Assembly (NCBI RefSeq): GCF_003058325.1
Contig: NZ_CP028843.1
Coordinates: 2,018,001-2,082,000 of the forward strand
From: Methylobacterium currus
GTDB lineage: Bacteria > Pseudomonadota > Alphaproteobacteria > Rhizobiales > Beijerinckiaceae
Direction: 5' to 3'
Length of the DNA stretch: 64,000 nucleotides
The notes under the pieces are model-generated. The model did no database searches. It was not told the origin of the DNA and saw only the letters and a list, made by a program, of their open reading frames with translations. This document shows, in pieces, positions 53,409 to 64,000 of the stretch (position 1 is the stretch's first letter; every line of letters starts with the position of its first letter). The position numbers and the translations under genes are program-made.

Positions 53409-53728
53409 GCGACCGGCTCGACCAGCACGCGGATGCGCCCGCCGCAGGACAGGCCGACCCGCCAGGCGGTCTCGTCGGCGACGCCGAATTCGAGCACCCG
53501 GGGCTTGCCGTCCTCGATCACGTCGGCGGCCTCGGCGATGACCGCGCCCTCGACGCAGCCACCCGAGACCGAGCCGAGGAAGTTGCCCTCCTGGTCGATG
53601 ATCAGGTGCGAGCCGACCGGGCGCGGGGCCGAGCCCCAGGTCTCGATCACGGTGGCCAGAGCCACGCCGCGGCCGGCCTCGCGCCAGGCCTCGGCAGTAG
53701 CGAGGATGTCGGTGTCTGTCGACAGCAT
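53405..53728 (-). CDS. XdhC/CoxI-like protein, N-terminal half
   Basis: A 107-residue protein containing only the XdhC N-terminal domain: AWREAGRGVALATVIETWGSAPRPVGSHLIID, GSVSGGCVEGAVIAEA and WRVGLSCGGRIRVLVEP with conserved cysteines in GGCVE and LSCGG. These cysteines are likely to hold or sulfurate the cofactor. The ATG at 53728 has GGAG upstream. Together with the next gene it makes one split XdhC. Confidence 0.9.
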   Translation of the reverse strand: MLSTDTDILATAEAWREAGRGVALATVIETWGSAPRPVGSHLIIDQEGNFLGSVSGGCVEGAVIAEAADVIEDGKPRVLEFGVADETAWRVGLSCGGRIRVLVEPVA

Positions 53729-53774
53729 GGGAAAAGTCTCCGGGACTGGCGAGCCCCGTTGCAAGAGTTAGGTG

Positions 53775-54979
53775 TCAGCCGGCCTCGCGCAACCACGCCT
53801 TCGGCGCGCGGCCGCGCGGCTGGTGTGCGCCGAGCGCGCGGCAGAGGTCGGCCATCGCCGACAGGCTGTGGATCGGCCGGAAATCGTCGACATGGGGCAG
53901 CATCGCCCGGATGCCGCTCGCCCGCGCCGAGAATCCTTCGAAGCGCAGCAGCGGGTTGAGCCAGACCAGGCGCCGGCATGAGCGGCGCAGGCGATCCATC
54001 TCGTGGGTCAGCTCCGGCGTCACCTCGCGCTCGAGCCCGTCGGTGAACAGCAGCACCACGGCGCCGCCGCCGAGCACCCGGCGCGACCAGTGCCGGTTGA
54101 ACAGGTGCAGGGCCTCGGCGATGCGGGTGCCGCCCTCCCAGTCCTGGGCCCGGGCGCTGGCGCGGGCGAGCGCCTCGTCGGGGTCGCGGCGGGTCAGCTC
54201 GCGGGTGATGTTGGTGAGCCGCGTCGCGAAGACGAAGCTGTGCACCCGGCGCTGCTCGGAGAGCGCGTGCAGGAAATGCAGGAACAGGCGGGAATACTCG
54301 GCCATCGAGCCGGAGATGTCGCAGAGCGCGACGATCGGCGGCGGGCGCTCCCGCGGTGCCCGGAAGGCGAGGTCGATGGCGCCGCCCGCCCGCACCGTGC
54401 GCTGGAAGCTGCGGCGCGGGTCGATGCGTCCGCGCGGGCGCGCCTCGAACCGCCGCGTGCGGGTCGCGTCGTCGGGCAGCCGGAGCGCGCCGATGAGCCG
54501 GCGCGCCTGCGCCACCTCCTCCGCGCTCATCTGGGCGAAGTCCTTGGCCTTCAGCACCTCGGCCTGCGACACCGACAGGGTGACGGTGGTGAGGTCTTCT
54601 TCCGTGATCCTGGGCTTGGGCCGCTCCGTCTTCGGCGACAGCGCCTCCTGCACCCTGAGCGCCCCGGCATTCGGGGGTTTGGGCTGCGCCATGTCGGGGG
54701 CGACCGGCGACATCTGGGCGATCATCTTCTCGATGAGGTCGCGCCGGCGCCAGAACAGCCGGAAGGCCTCGGCGAACAGGGCCGAGTGCTCGTGGCGGCG
54801 CACCAGCACGGCGTGCAGCGTCCAGTAGAAATCCTCGCGGCTGCCGATGGCGGCGGCCTCGACCGCCTCGACGGCGTCGATCACGTCGCCGGGCCCGACC
54901 GGCACGCCGGCGGCGCGCAGGGCCCGGGCGAAGTAGGCGATGTTGTCGGGAAGCCGGCCTTTGCCCGGGTGACCTTCGC

Positions 54980-54983
<4 letters not shown>
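53775..54983 (-). CDS. coxE: CoxE-type von Willebrand factor A protein
   Basis: A 402-residue protein. The VWA metal-ion-dependent adhesion motif is DISGSM at residues 222-227, with GGTRIAEAL and LFTDGLERE in the right order. The N-terminal half is helical (LPDNIAYFARALRAAGVPVGPGDVIDAVEAV). In the CO-dehydrogenase system CoxE works with the AAA ATPase CoxD to build the copper-molybdenum site. It overlaps coxD by ATGA. For a form II enzyme the exact metal job is unknown. Confidence 0.92.
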
Positions 54984-55882
<899 letters not shown>

Positions 55883-55974
55883 TCGGCGGACGGGGCTTCT
55901 CGCGGGGCGGTGGGCTTCCGCCGGGATGTCTTACGTCGACGATGGATATTGGAGCAGAACCGCGCCGATCCAGT

Positions 55975-56166
55975 CCCTCCGCCCTCTGCGGGGGAGGGTG
56001 GCCCCCCCGCGTCAGCGGGGGCCGGGGCGGGACGAAGTCCCGCAAGAGGGGACGCCGCTTCCGGAGAGGTCGCGACCATTCTGGCGGGCGCGATCTGGAT
56101 CAGCGTCGCGCTCCCCTCTCCCGTCCCACTCCGTGGGGCACCCTCCCCCGCAGAGGGGGGAGGGTT
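55975..56166. repeat. MITE-like palindromic repeat between coxM and coxD
   Basis: The 192-base segment begins with CCCTCCGCCCTCTGCGGGGG and ends with CCCTCCCCCGCAGAGGGGGG plus AGGGTT, so the ends are inverted repeats. The last 57 or so bases nearly match the end of the repeat at 59478-59645, including GTGGGGCACCCTCC or CGGGGCACCCTCC. Inner hairpins such as GCCCCC...GGGGGC are present. No coding frame is credible. Confidence 0.75.
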
Positions 56167-56177
56167 CGGCCAGCGTC

Positions 56178-56978
56178 TTACCGGTCCGCCGCCTTCTGCA
56201 CCGCGCGGCGGGCCATCACGCCGATCAGGTGGGCGCGATACGCCGCATCCGCATGGATGTCGCTGTTGAGGCCGCTCGCCGACGGCGACATCCCCTCCAG
56301 CGACTTCGCGGCGAAGCGCTTGCCCAAGGCCTCCTCGGCCTCGGTCCAGCGGAAAACCCCGTTCGAGCCGGCGCCGGTCACCGTGACGCGGATGTCGCTC
56401 GGGCGCTTGGCGACGAACACGCCGACGAGGGCGTAGCGCGAGGCCGGGTTGCGGAACTTCTCGTAGGCCGCCTTGTGCGGGATCGGGAACGAGACGCCGG
56501 TGACGATCTCGCCCTCCTCGAGCGCCGTCTCGAACAGGCCGGTGAAGTACTCCTCGGCGGCGAGCTTGCGCTTGTTGGTGCTGATCGTCGCGCCGAGCGC
56601 CAGGCAGGCCGCCGGGTAATCCGCCGCCGGGTCGTTGTTGGCGACCGAGCCGCCGATCGTGCCGCGATGGCGCACCGCCGGGTCGCCGATGAGCGCCGCG
56701 AGTTCGGCGAGCGCCGGGATCGCCTCCTTGACGTCGGCCGATTCGGCGACCGCGCCGTGGGTGGTCATCGCCCCGATGGTGATCGAGCGCGGGCTGCGCT
56801 CGATGCCGACGAGATCCGGCACCTTGCCGAGATCGATCAGCGTGCCGGGCGCGGCCAGGCGCTGCTTCATCGTCGGGATCAGGGTGTGGCCGCCGGCGAC
56901 GAGCTTGGCGTCCTCGCCGGCGAGCAGGCTCACGGCCTCCTTGAGGCTGGTCGGCTGGTGATAGGCGAAAGCGTACAT
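56178..56978 (-). CDS. coxM: Molybdenum hydroxylase FAD subunit (CoxM type)
   Basis: A 266-residue flavoprotein that passes electrons from the iron-sulfur subunit to the acceptor. FAD motifs are VAGGHTLIPTMK near residue 28 and GTIGGSVANNDPAADYPAACLAL near residue 110. The C-terminal CO dehydrogenase flavoprotein domain follows. It is 19 bases downstream of coxL in transcription order. Confidence 0.95.
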   Translation of the reverse strand: MYAFAYHQPTSLKEAVSLLAGEDAKLVAGGHTLIPTMKQRLAAPGTLIDLGKVPDLVGIERSPRSITIGAMTTHGAVAESADVKEAIPALAELAALIGDPAVRHRGTIGGSVANNDPAADYPAACLALGATISTNKRKLAAEEYFTGLFETALEEGEIVTGVSFPIPHKAAYEKFRNPASRYALVGVFVAKRPSDIRVTVTGAGSNGVFRWTEAEEALGKRFAAKSLEGMSPSASGLNSDIHADAAYRAHLIGVMARRAVQKAADR

Positions 56979-56997
56979 GATGCTCTCCAGACTGATC

Positions 56998-59367
56998 TTA
57001 TTCCGCGGCTTCCGGGCGCAGGTGGGGGCTCGCCTGCGCGGCCCGCCACACCGCGAGCGGCGTGGCCGGCATCGCGATGTTCTCGTGGCCGAGCGCGTCG
57101 GTCAGCGCATTCATGACCGCTGCCGGGGCCGCGATGGCGCCGGCCTCGCCGCAGCCCTTGATGCCGAGCGGGTTCGACGGGCACGGCGTCACCGTCATGC
57201 CGACCTCGAACGAGGGCAGGTCCTCGGCCCGCGGCATGCGGTAATCCATGAAGCTCGCGGTGACGAGCTGGCCGTCCGAATCGTAGAGCGCGCCCTCGAA
57301 CAGGGCCTGGCCGACGCCCTGCGCGATGCCGCCATGGACCTGGCCCTCGACGATCATCGGGTTGATGACGTTGCCGAAATCGTCGACCGCGGTGAAGCGC
57401 TCGATCGTGACCACGCCGGTCTCCGGATCGACCTCGAGTTCGCAGATGTGCATGCCCGCCGGGAAGGTGAAGTTGGTGGGATCGTAGAACGCCCCCTCCT
57501 TCAGGCCGGGCTCGAGCTGGGCGCCGCTGAACTTGTGGGCGACATAGGCTTGCAACGCGACCTCGCCGAAGGCGAGCGACTTGTCGGTGCCGGCGACCGA
57601 GAAGCGGCCGTCCTTGAACTCGATGTCGTCCTCGCCGGCCTCCAACGCGTAGGCCGCCACCTTGCGGCCCTTGGCCACTACCTTGTCGATCGCCTTGGCG
57701 ATGGCCGACATGCCGACCGCGCCGGAGCGCGAGCCGTAGGTGCCCATGCCGAACTGCACCTTGTCGGTGTCGCCGTGCACGATGGTGACGCTCTCGATCG
57801 GCACGCCGAGCCGGTCGGAGACGAGCTGGGCGAAGGTGGTCTCGTGGCCCTGCCCGTGGCTGTGCGAGCCGGTCAGCACCTCGATCGAGCCGGTCGGGTT
57901 CACCCGCACCTCGGCCGATTCCCACAGGCCCACGCCGGCGCCGAGGGAGCCCACCGCCTGCGAGGGCGCGATGCCGCAGGCCTCGATATAGGACGAGAAG
58001 CCGATGCCGCGCAGCTTGCCGTTGCGGGCGCTCTCGCGCCGGCGCCGCGCGAAGCCCTTGTGGTCGGCGATCTCCAGCGCCTTGTCGAGCGAGGCGGAAT
58101 AGTCGCCGCCGTCGTACATCATGATGACGGGCGTCTGGTGCGGGAAGCTCTTGACGTAGTTCCTGCGCCGGAACTTCGCCGGGTCCTGGTTCAGCTCGCG
58201 CGCCGCGACCTCGACCAGCCGCTCGATGACGAAGGTCGCCTCCGGCCGCCCGGCACCGCGATAGGCATCGACCGGCGCGGTGTTGGTGTAGACCCCGTCG
58301 ACCTCACAGTAGATCGCGGGGATGTTGTACTGGCCCGACAGGAGCGGCGCGTAGAGGTAGGTCGGGACCGACGACGAGAAGGTCGACAGGTAGGCGCCGA
58401 GATTGGCGACGGTGTGGACCTTGAGGGCAAGGATCTTGCCGCCCTCGTCCATCGCGAGTTCCGCGTGGGTGACGTGGTCGCGGCCATGCGCGTCGCAGAG
58501 GAAGGCCTCGGTGCGGTCGCTGGTCCACTTCACCGGCCGGCCGACCTTCTTCGCCGCCCAGACGCAGACCGTCTCCTCGGCGTAGATGAAGATCTTCGAC
58601 CCGAACCCGCCGCCGACGTCGGGCGCCACCACCCGCAGCTTGTTCTCGGGCGCGATGCCGATGAAGGCCGAGAGCACGAGCCGCGCGACGTGCGGGTTCT
58701 GGCTCGTCGTGTAAAGGGTGAAGGCCTCCTCGGCCTCGTCGTACTCGCCGACGGCGGCGCGGGGCTCGATCGGGTTCGGCACCAGCCGGTTGTTGACGAT
58801 GTCGAGCTTCGTCACATGCGCCGCGCGGGCGAAGGCGGCCTCGACATCGGCCTGGTTGCCGAGATGCCAGTTGAAGACGGTGTTGTCGGGCGCGACGTCG
58901 TGCACCACCGTGCCGGCGCCCGCGGCCTTGGCGGTCTCCACCACGGCGGGAAGCACGGTGTAATCGACGCTGATCGCCTCGGCGGCGTCCTTGGCCTGGG
59001 CCAGGGTCTCGGCGATGACGACCGCGACATGGTCGCCGACGTAGCGCACCTTGCCCTGGGCGAGCGCCGGGTGCGCTCCGGCCTTCATCGGCGTGCCGTC
59101 CTTGGAATGGATCATCCAGCCGCAGATCAGGCCGCCGACCTTGTCGGCCGCGAGGTCCTCGCCGGTCAGGATTCCGACCACGCCCGGCATCGCGGCGGCC
59201 GCCGCCGTGTCGATGCCGCGGATCTCCGCATGGGCGTGCGGCGAGCGCAGGAAATAGGCGTAGGCCTGGCCCGGGCGGTTGTAGTCGTCGACGTAGCGGC
59301 CCTTGCCGGTGATGAAGCGCTGGTCTTCCTTGCGGCGCACCGAGGCGCCGATGCCCGTGGCGGTCAT
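56998..59367 (-). CDS. coxL: Form II CoxL-like molybdenum hydroxylase large subunit
   Basis: A 789-residue catalytic subunit binding molybdopterin cytosine dinucleotide. The active-site loop is AYRGAGR at residues 368-374, the form II signature; the CO-oxidising form I has AYXCSFR with a copper-binding cysteine, which is absent. Cofactor motifs [23 protein letters not shown] and the catalytic glutamate in [14 protein letters not shown] are kept. [18 protein letters not shown] is the usual N-terminus. The substrate is not predictable: form II members include enzymes that do not oxidise CO. Confidence 0.93.
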   Translation of the reverse strand: MTATGIGASVRRKEDQRFITGKGRYVDDYNRPGQAYAYFLRSPHAHAEIRGIDTAAAAAMPGVVGILTGEDLAADKVGGLICGWMIHSKDGTPMKAGAHPALAQGKVRYVGDHVAVVIAETLAQAKDAAEAISVDYTVLPAVVETAKAAGAGTVVHDVAPDNTVFNWHLGNQADVEAAFARAAHVTKLDIVNNRLVPNPIEPRAAVGEYDEAEEAFTLYTTSQNPHVARLVLSAFIGIAPENKLRVVAPDVGGGFGSKIFIYAEETVCVWAAKKVGRPVKWTSDRTEAFLCDAHGRDHVTHAELAMDEGGKILALKVHTVANLGAYLSTFSSSVPTYLYAPLLSGQYNIPAIYCEVDGVYTNTAPVDAYRGAGRPEATFVIERLVEVAARELNQDPAKFRRRNYVKSFPHQTPVIMMYDGGDYSASLDKALEIADHKGFARRRRESARNGKLRGIGFSSYIEACGIAPSQAVGSLGAGVGLWESAEVRVNPTGSIEVLTGSHSHGQGHETTFAQLVSDRLGVPIESVTIVHGDTDKVQFGMGTYGSRSGAVGMSAIAKAIDKVVAKGRKVAAYALEAGEDDIEFKDGRFSVAGTDKSLAFGEVALQAYVAHKFSGAQLEPGLKEGAFYDPTNFTFPAGMHICELEVDPETGVVTIERFTAVDDFGNVINPMIVEGQVHGGIAQGVGQALFEGALYDSDGQLVTASFMDYRMPRAEDLPSFEVGMTVTPCPSNPLGIKGCGEAGAIAAPAAVMNALTDALGHENIAMPATPLAVWRAAQASPHLRPEAAE

Positions 59368-59477
59368 GTGCGTGTCTCTCCCGGTTCTGGCCTCGCGGGC
59401 CGGCCTCGTTATTTCGTGGCGTTGCTTGTTCTTGGTCCGGATGGCGCGGACGTTTTTTGCAGATGGCGCAAGTCATG

Positions 59478-59645
59478 AACCCTCCCCCCTGCGGGGAGGG
59501 TGGCGAGCGGAGCGAGCCGGGCGAGGGGCGGCGCGACGCCGATCCAGTGGGCGCCCTTCCTGACGCGCGCGGCCTCTCCGGAAGCGTGGTTCCCCTCTGC
59601 CGCCCCGCTCCGCGGGGCACCCTCCCCCGCAGAGGGGGGAGGGTT
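59478..59645. repeat. MITE-like palindromic repeat between coxS and coxL
   Basis: The 168-base segment begins AACCCTCCCCCCTGCGGGGA and ends CCCTCCCCCGCAGAGGGGGG plus AGGGTT, giving inverted terminal repeats of about 27 bases. Its right end is nearly the same as that of the copy at 55975-56166. It fills most of the 293-base gap between coxS and coxL. Confidence 0.78.
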
Positions 59646-59660
59646 ATCGGCAGCGTCGTG

Positions 59661-60155
<495 letters not shown>

Positions 60156-60449
60156 GGGTGACGTCCTCCTCCTGGCCCAGGACACCTTGGCCGAAGACCC
60201 GCGGGTCCTGTCTGTCGGACCCTGTCGCTCGTGGTGGCCGGGCCGGCCGTGCCTCTCTGGAATCGCTCGAATTCGAGTGTCAACCGGCCGGAAGCGCCGG
60301 TCAAGGCGCGGCGCCTCGGCTTTTTGGCGCGCAAACCGGCCGTTTTCCGCCGGTTCGCGGCATCCTGCCCATTCGCCTCGCAACAAGTTGATCGCGGGCA
60401 ATCGAAAACCGGCTCAGACCGCCGAGGTCTCGCCGGCGACGCCGTTCCC
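60156..60449. other. Gap between coxG and coxS
   Basis: No gene is recognised in these 294 bases. AACCGGC (60334-60340) and GCCGGTT (60349-60355) form a seven-base dyad that could attenuate or end transcription from coxG. A promoter for coxS could lie here but none is clear. Confidence 0.5.
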
Positions 60450-60893
60450 CTAGACCTCCTTGGCGAAGGTGTCGAAGAAATTGTCCGCGTATTTCTTGGC
60501 GACGCCGTTGATGAGACGGCCGCCGAGCTGGGCGAGCTTGCCGCCGACGCTGGCCTCGACGTCGTAGGTCATCTTGGTCTGGCCGTCCCCGGCCGGCTCC
60601 AGGCGCACTACCGCCCCGCCCTTGGCGAAGCCGGCGACGCCGCCCTGACCCTCGCCGGTGATGCGGTAGCCGTTCGGCGGGTCGATGTCGGTCAGCGTCA
60701 CCTTGCCCTTGAACGTCGCCTTCACGGGGCCGACCGCGATCTTCGCCGAGGCCTGCAGCTCGTTGTCCCCAACCTTCTCGAGGGTGTCGCAGCCCGGGAT
60801 GCAGCGCTTGAGCACCTCCGGGTCGTTCAGCTTCTCCCACACGGTCTGCTGGTCGGCCGGCAGCACGACCTCGCCGGTCATCGTCATCGCCAT
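60450..60893 (-). CDS. coxG: CoxG-like SRPBCC protein
   Basis: A 147-residue START/SRPBCC-fold protein. MTGEVVLPADQQTVWEKLNDPEVLKRCIPGCDTLEKV is the family start, with GPVKATFKGKVTLTDIDPP and YDVEASVGGKLAQLGGRLI. CoxG anchors CO dehydrogenase to the membrane in Oligotropha by binding lipid or quinone; a similar role is likely but the usual C-terminal membrane helix is not present. It is the first gene of the leftward cluster; GGGGGGAG precedes the ATG. Confidence 0.92.
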   Translation of the reverse strand: MAMTMTGEVVLPADQQTVWEKLNDPEVLKRCIPGCDTLEKVGDNELQASAKIAVGPVKATFKGKVTLTDIDPPNGYRITGEGQGGVAGFAKGGAVVRLEPAGDGQTKMTYDVEASVGGKLAQLGGRLINGVAKKYADNFFDTFAKEV

Positions 60894-61119
60894 GGTGGCG
60901 CTCCCCCCTTGTTGTGGTGAAACGGGCTTCGCCGAAAGGCTAGCGGAGCCGTAGCGTCAGGACCAGCCTGCCTTTCGCACACCCGCCCGGCACCCCCGGA
61001 TTGTCGAGTGGTGCGGTGCTTGCTAAGCCTCACGCCAAGGGACGGCCGTGACACCCGCATGAACGGGGCGCGGCCAGGGAGGCCCGGGCCGGACGCCCGC
61101 GAACGGAGAACGTGACCGC

Positions 61120-62039
61120 ATGGAGGTCTTCGCGCAGCAGCTCATCAACGGGCTGACGCTTGGGTCGATCTACGGCCTCATCGCCATCGGATACACGATG
61201 GTTTTCGGTATCATCGGCATGATCAACTTCGCGCATGGCGACGTGTTCATGCTCTCGGCCTTCATTGCGCTGATCACCTTCTTGATCGTCACGACCTGGC
61301 TCGGCATCTCGTCGATCGCGCTGGCGCTGCTCATCGTGCTGATCTGCGCGATGGTGCTGACTGCCCTGTGGGGCTGGGCGATCGAGCGCATCGCCTATCG
61401 GCCGTTGCGCGGCTCGTTTCGCCTCGCGCCGCTGATCTCGGCGATCGGCGTCTCGATCTTCCTGTCGAACTTCGTCCAGGTGGTGCAGGGCGCCCGCAAC
61501 AAGCCGACGCCGCCGATGATGCGCGACGTGATCACGCTGTGGACCGGAGATAACGGTTACGCCGTAGCGCTCTCCTACAAGCAGATCATCATCATGCTGA
61601 CCACGGTCGTCCTTCTCGCCGGGTTCTGGTACCTGGTGCAGAAGACGCCGCTCGGCCGGGCGCAGCGCGCCTGCGAGCAGGACCGCAAGATGGCCGCCTT
61701 GCTGGGCATCGACGTCGACCGCACGATCTCGCTCACCTTCGTGCTGGGCGCAGCCCTGGCCGCGGTCGCCGGCACGATGTACCTGCTCTATTACGGCGTG
61801 GTCTCGTTCTCCGACGGCTTCACGCCCGGCGTGAAGGCCTTCACCGCGGCGGTTCTCGGCGGCATCGGCAGCCTGCCCGGCGCGGTGCTCGGCGGCCTCC
61901 TCATCGGTCTCGTCGAGACCTTCTGGTCGGCGTATTTCTCCATCGAGTACAAGGACGTGGCGGCGTTCTCGATCCTCGCGATCGTGCTCATCTTCATGCC
62001 GTCCGGCATCCTCGGCCGGCCCGAGGTCGAGAAGGTCTG

Positions 62040-62040
<1 letters not shown>
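61120..62040 (+). CDS. livH: Branched-chain amino acid ABC transporter permease LivH
   Basis: A 306-residue inner-membrane permease with about eight hydrophobic segments. [38 protein letters not shown] is the family N-terminus, and [28 protein letters not shown] with [26 protein letters not shown] the ATPase-contact loop and following segments. It shares the A of its TGA with the livM ATG. Substrate could be a branched-chain amino acid or a related compound. Confidence 0.94.
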
Positions 62041-63457
<1,417 letters not shown>

Positions 63458-63458
<1 letters not shown>

Positions 63459-64000
63459 TGGCCGATACCCTCGCCTCCCCCCGCATGGCCGACCCGGTCC
63501 TGACGGTCGACCACGTCACCATGCGCTTCGGCGGCCTCGTCGCCGTCAACGACCTGTCGTTCCGCGCCGGCCGCGGCGACATCACCGCGCTGATCGGCCC
63601 GAACGGCGCCGGCAAGACCACGGTCTTCAACTGCATCACCGGCTTCTACAAGCCGACCGAGGGCATGATGACCCTGCGCCACCGCGACGGCGCGGAGTTC
63701 CTGCTCGAGCAGCTGCCCGGCTACGCGGTGAACCGGCGGGCGCACGTCGCCCGCACGTTCCAGAACATCCGCCTGTTCACCGGCATGACCGTGCTGGAGA
63801 ACCTGCTGGTGGCCCAGCACAATCCCCTGATGCTGGCCTCCGGCTACACGATCGCCGGGCTCCTCGGCCTGCCGACCTACCGGCGGGCCGAGAAGGCGGC
63901 GATCGAGAAGGCGAAGGCGTGGCTCGAGCGCATTCACCTGATCCATCGCGCCGACGATCCGGCGGGCGACCTGCCCTATGGCGACCAGCGCCGGCTCGAG
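63458..64000 (+). CDS. livG: Branched-chain amino acid ABC transporter ATP-binding protein LivG (partial)
   Basis: The first 181 residues are present. VDHVTMRFGGLVAVNDLSF starts the domain, Walker A is LIGPNGAGKTTVFNCITG, the Q-loop is ARTFQNIRLFTGMTVLENLLVAQHN, and the window ends at LPYGDQRRLE, inside the ABC signature. An insertion around LRHRDGAEFLLEQLPGYAVNRR is typical of LivG. A binding protein and livF are expected beyond the window. Confidence 0.95.

Overview
The window is a GC-rich chromosome segment with dense, mostly translationally coupled genes. Gene content and order point to an alphaproteobacterium of the order Rhizobiales, most likely Methylobacterium or a close relative. The clues are secD-secF-yajC beside pcm-surE-serS, an alphaproteobacterial usg gene, an scpA-scpB-tatA-tatB-tatC run, a CbtB/CbtA cobalt system and a cellulose-biosynthesis BcsS-like protein. 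This is inference from protein features; no database was searched. No rRNA, tRNA, CRISPR array or replication origin was recognised.

Region 1 (1-18900) is housekeeping. It holds a partial squalene/phytoene synthase-like gene, an Mth938-like gene, secF, secD, yajC, a DUF815 ATPase, a LysM/LytM lipoprotein, pcm, surE, serS, argS, a SPOR-domain protein, nagZ, scpA, scpB, tatABC and a TyrA-like dehydrogenase. It covers protein export, cell-wall turnover, chromosome segregation and tRNA charging.

Region 2 (19000-36800) is a cobalamin locus. cobO and cobU run leftward. A cobalamin riboswitch (about 20313-20490) opens a rightward run cbtB-cbtA-DUF1636-cobW-[Uma2]-cobN-cobG-cobH-cobI-cobJ, followed by cobK (opposite strand), cobL-cobE-cobM, an orphan RelB-type antitoxin, cbiD and cobB. 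Cobalt uptake, cobalt handling, cobalt insertion and most of the aerobic corrin ring steps are therefore together. The C1-methylation/deacylation step appears to be covered by CbiD, the anaerobic-route enzyme, not by CobF. cobG carries an in-frame palindromic repeat and an Uma2 gene interrupts the run.

Region 3 (36800-51110) is mixed: an XRE regulator, an IsdG-like heme monooxygenase, an MFS efflux pump, a polyprenyl-phosphate sugar transferase with an IS630-type element inserted exactly at its stop codon, and a zinc locus. The zinc locus holds zur, a Zur box on a promoter, a small membrane ORF, znuC with a tandem-repeat histidine tail, and znuB. Then come DUF2256, a formyltransferase, an iron-sulfur (6-4) photolyase, a BcsS-like protein, usg, exoD and a LysE exporter.

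Region 4 (51100-60900) is a leftward cluster for a molybdenum hydroxylase of the aerobic CO-dehydrogenase family: coxG, coxS, coxL, coxM, coxD, coxE, two half-size XdhC proteins, a molybdopterin-binding protein and a MobA-like nucleotidyltransferase. The large subunit has the form II motif AYRGAGR, so CO oxidation cannot be assumed. Two MITE-like palindromic repeats sit between its genes. Region 5 (61120-64000) is the start of a branched-chain amino acid ABC transporter operon (livH, livM, partial livG).
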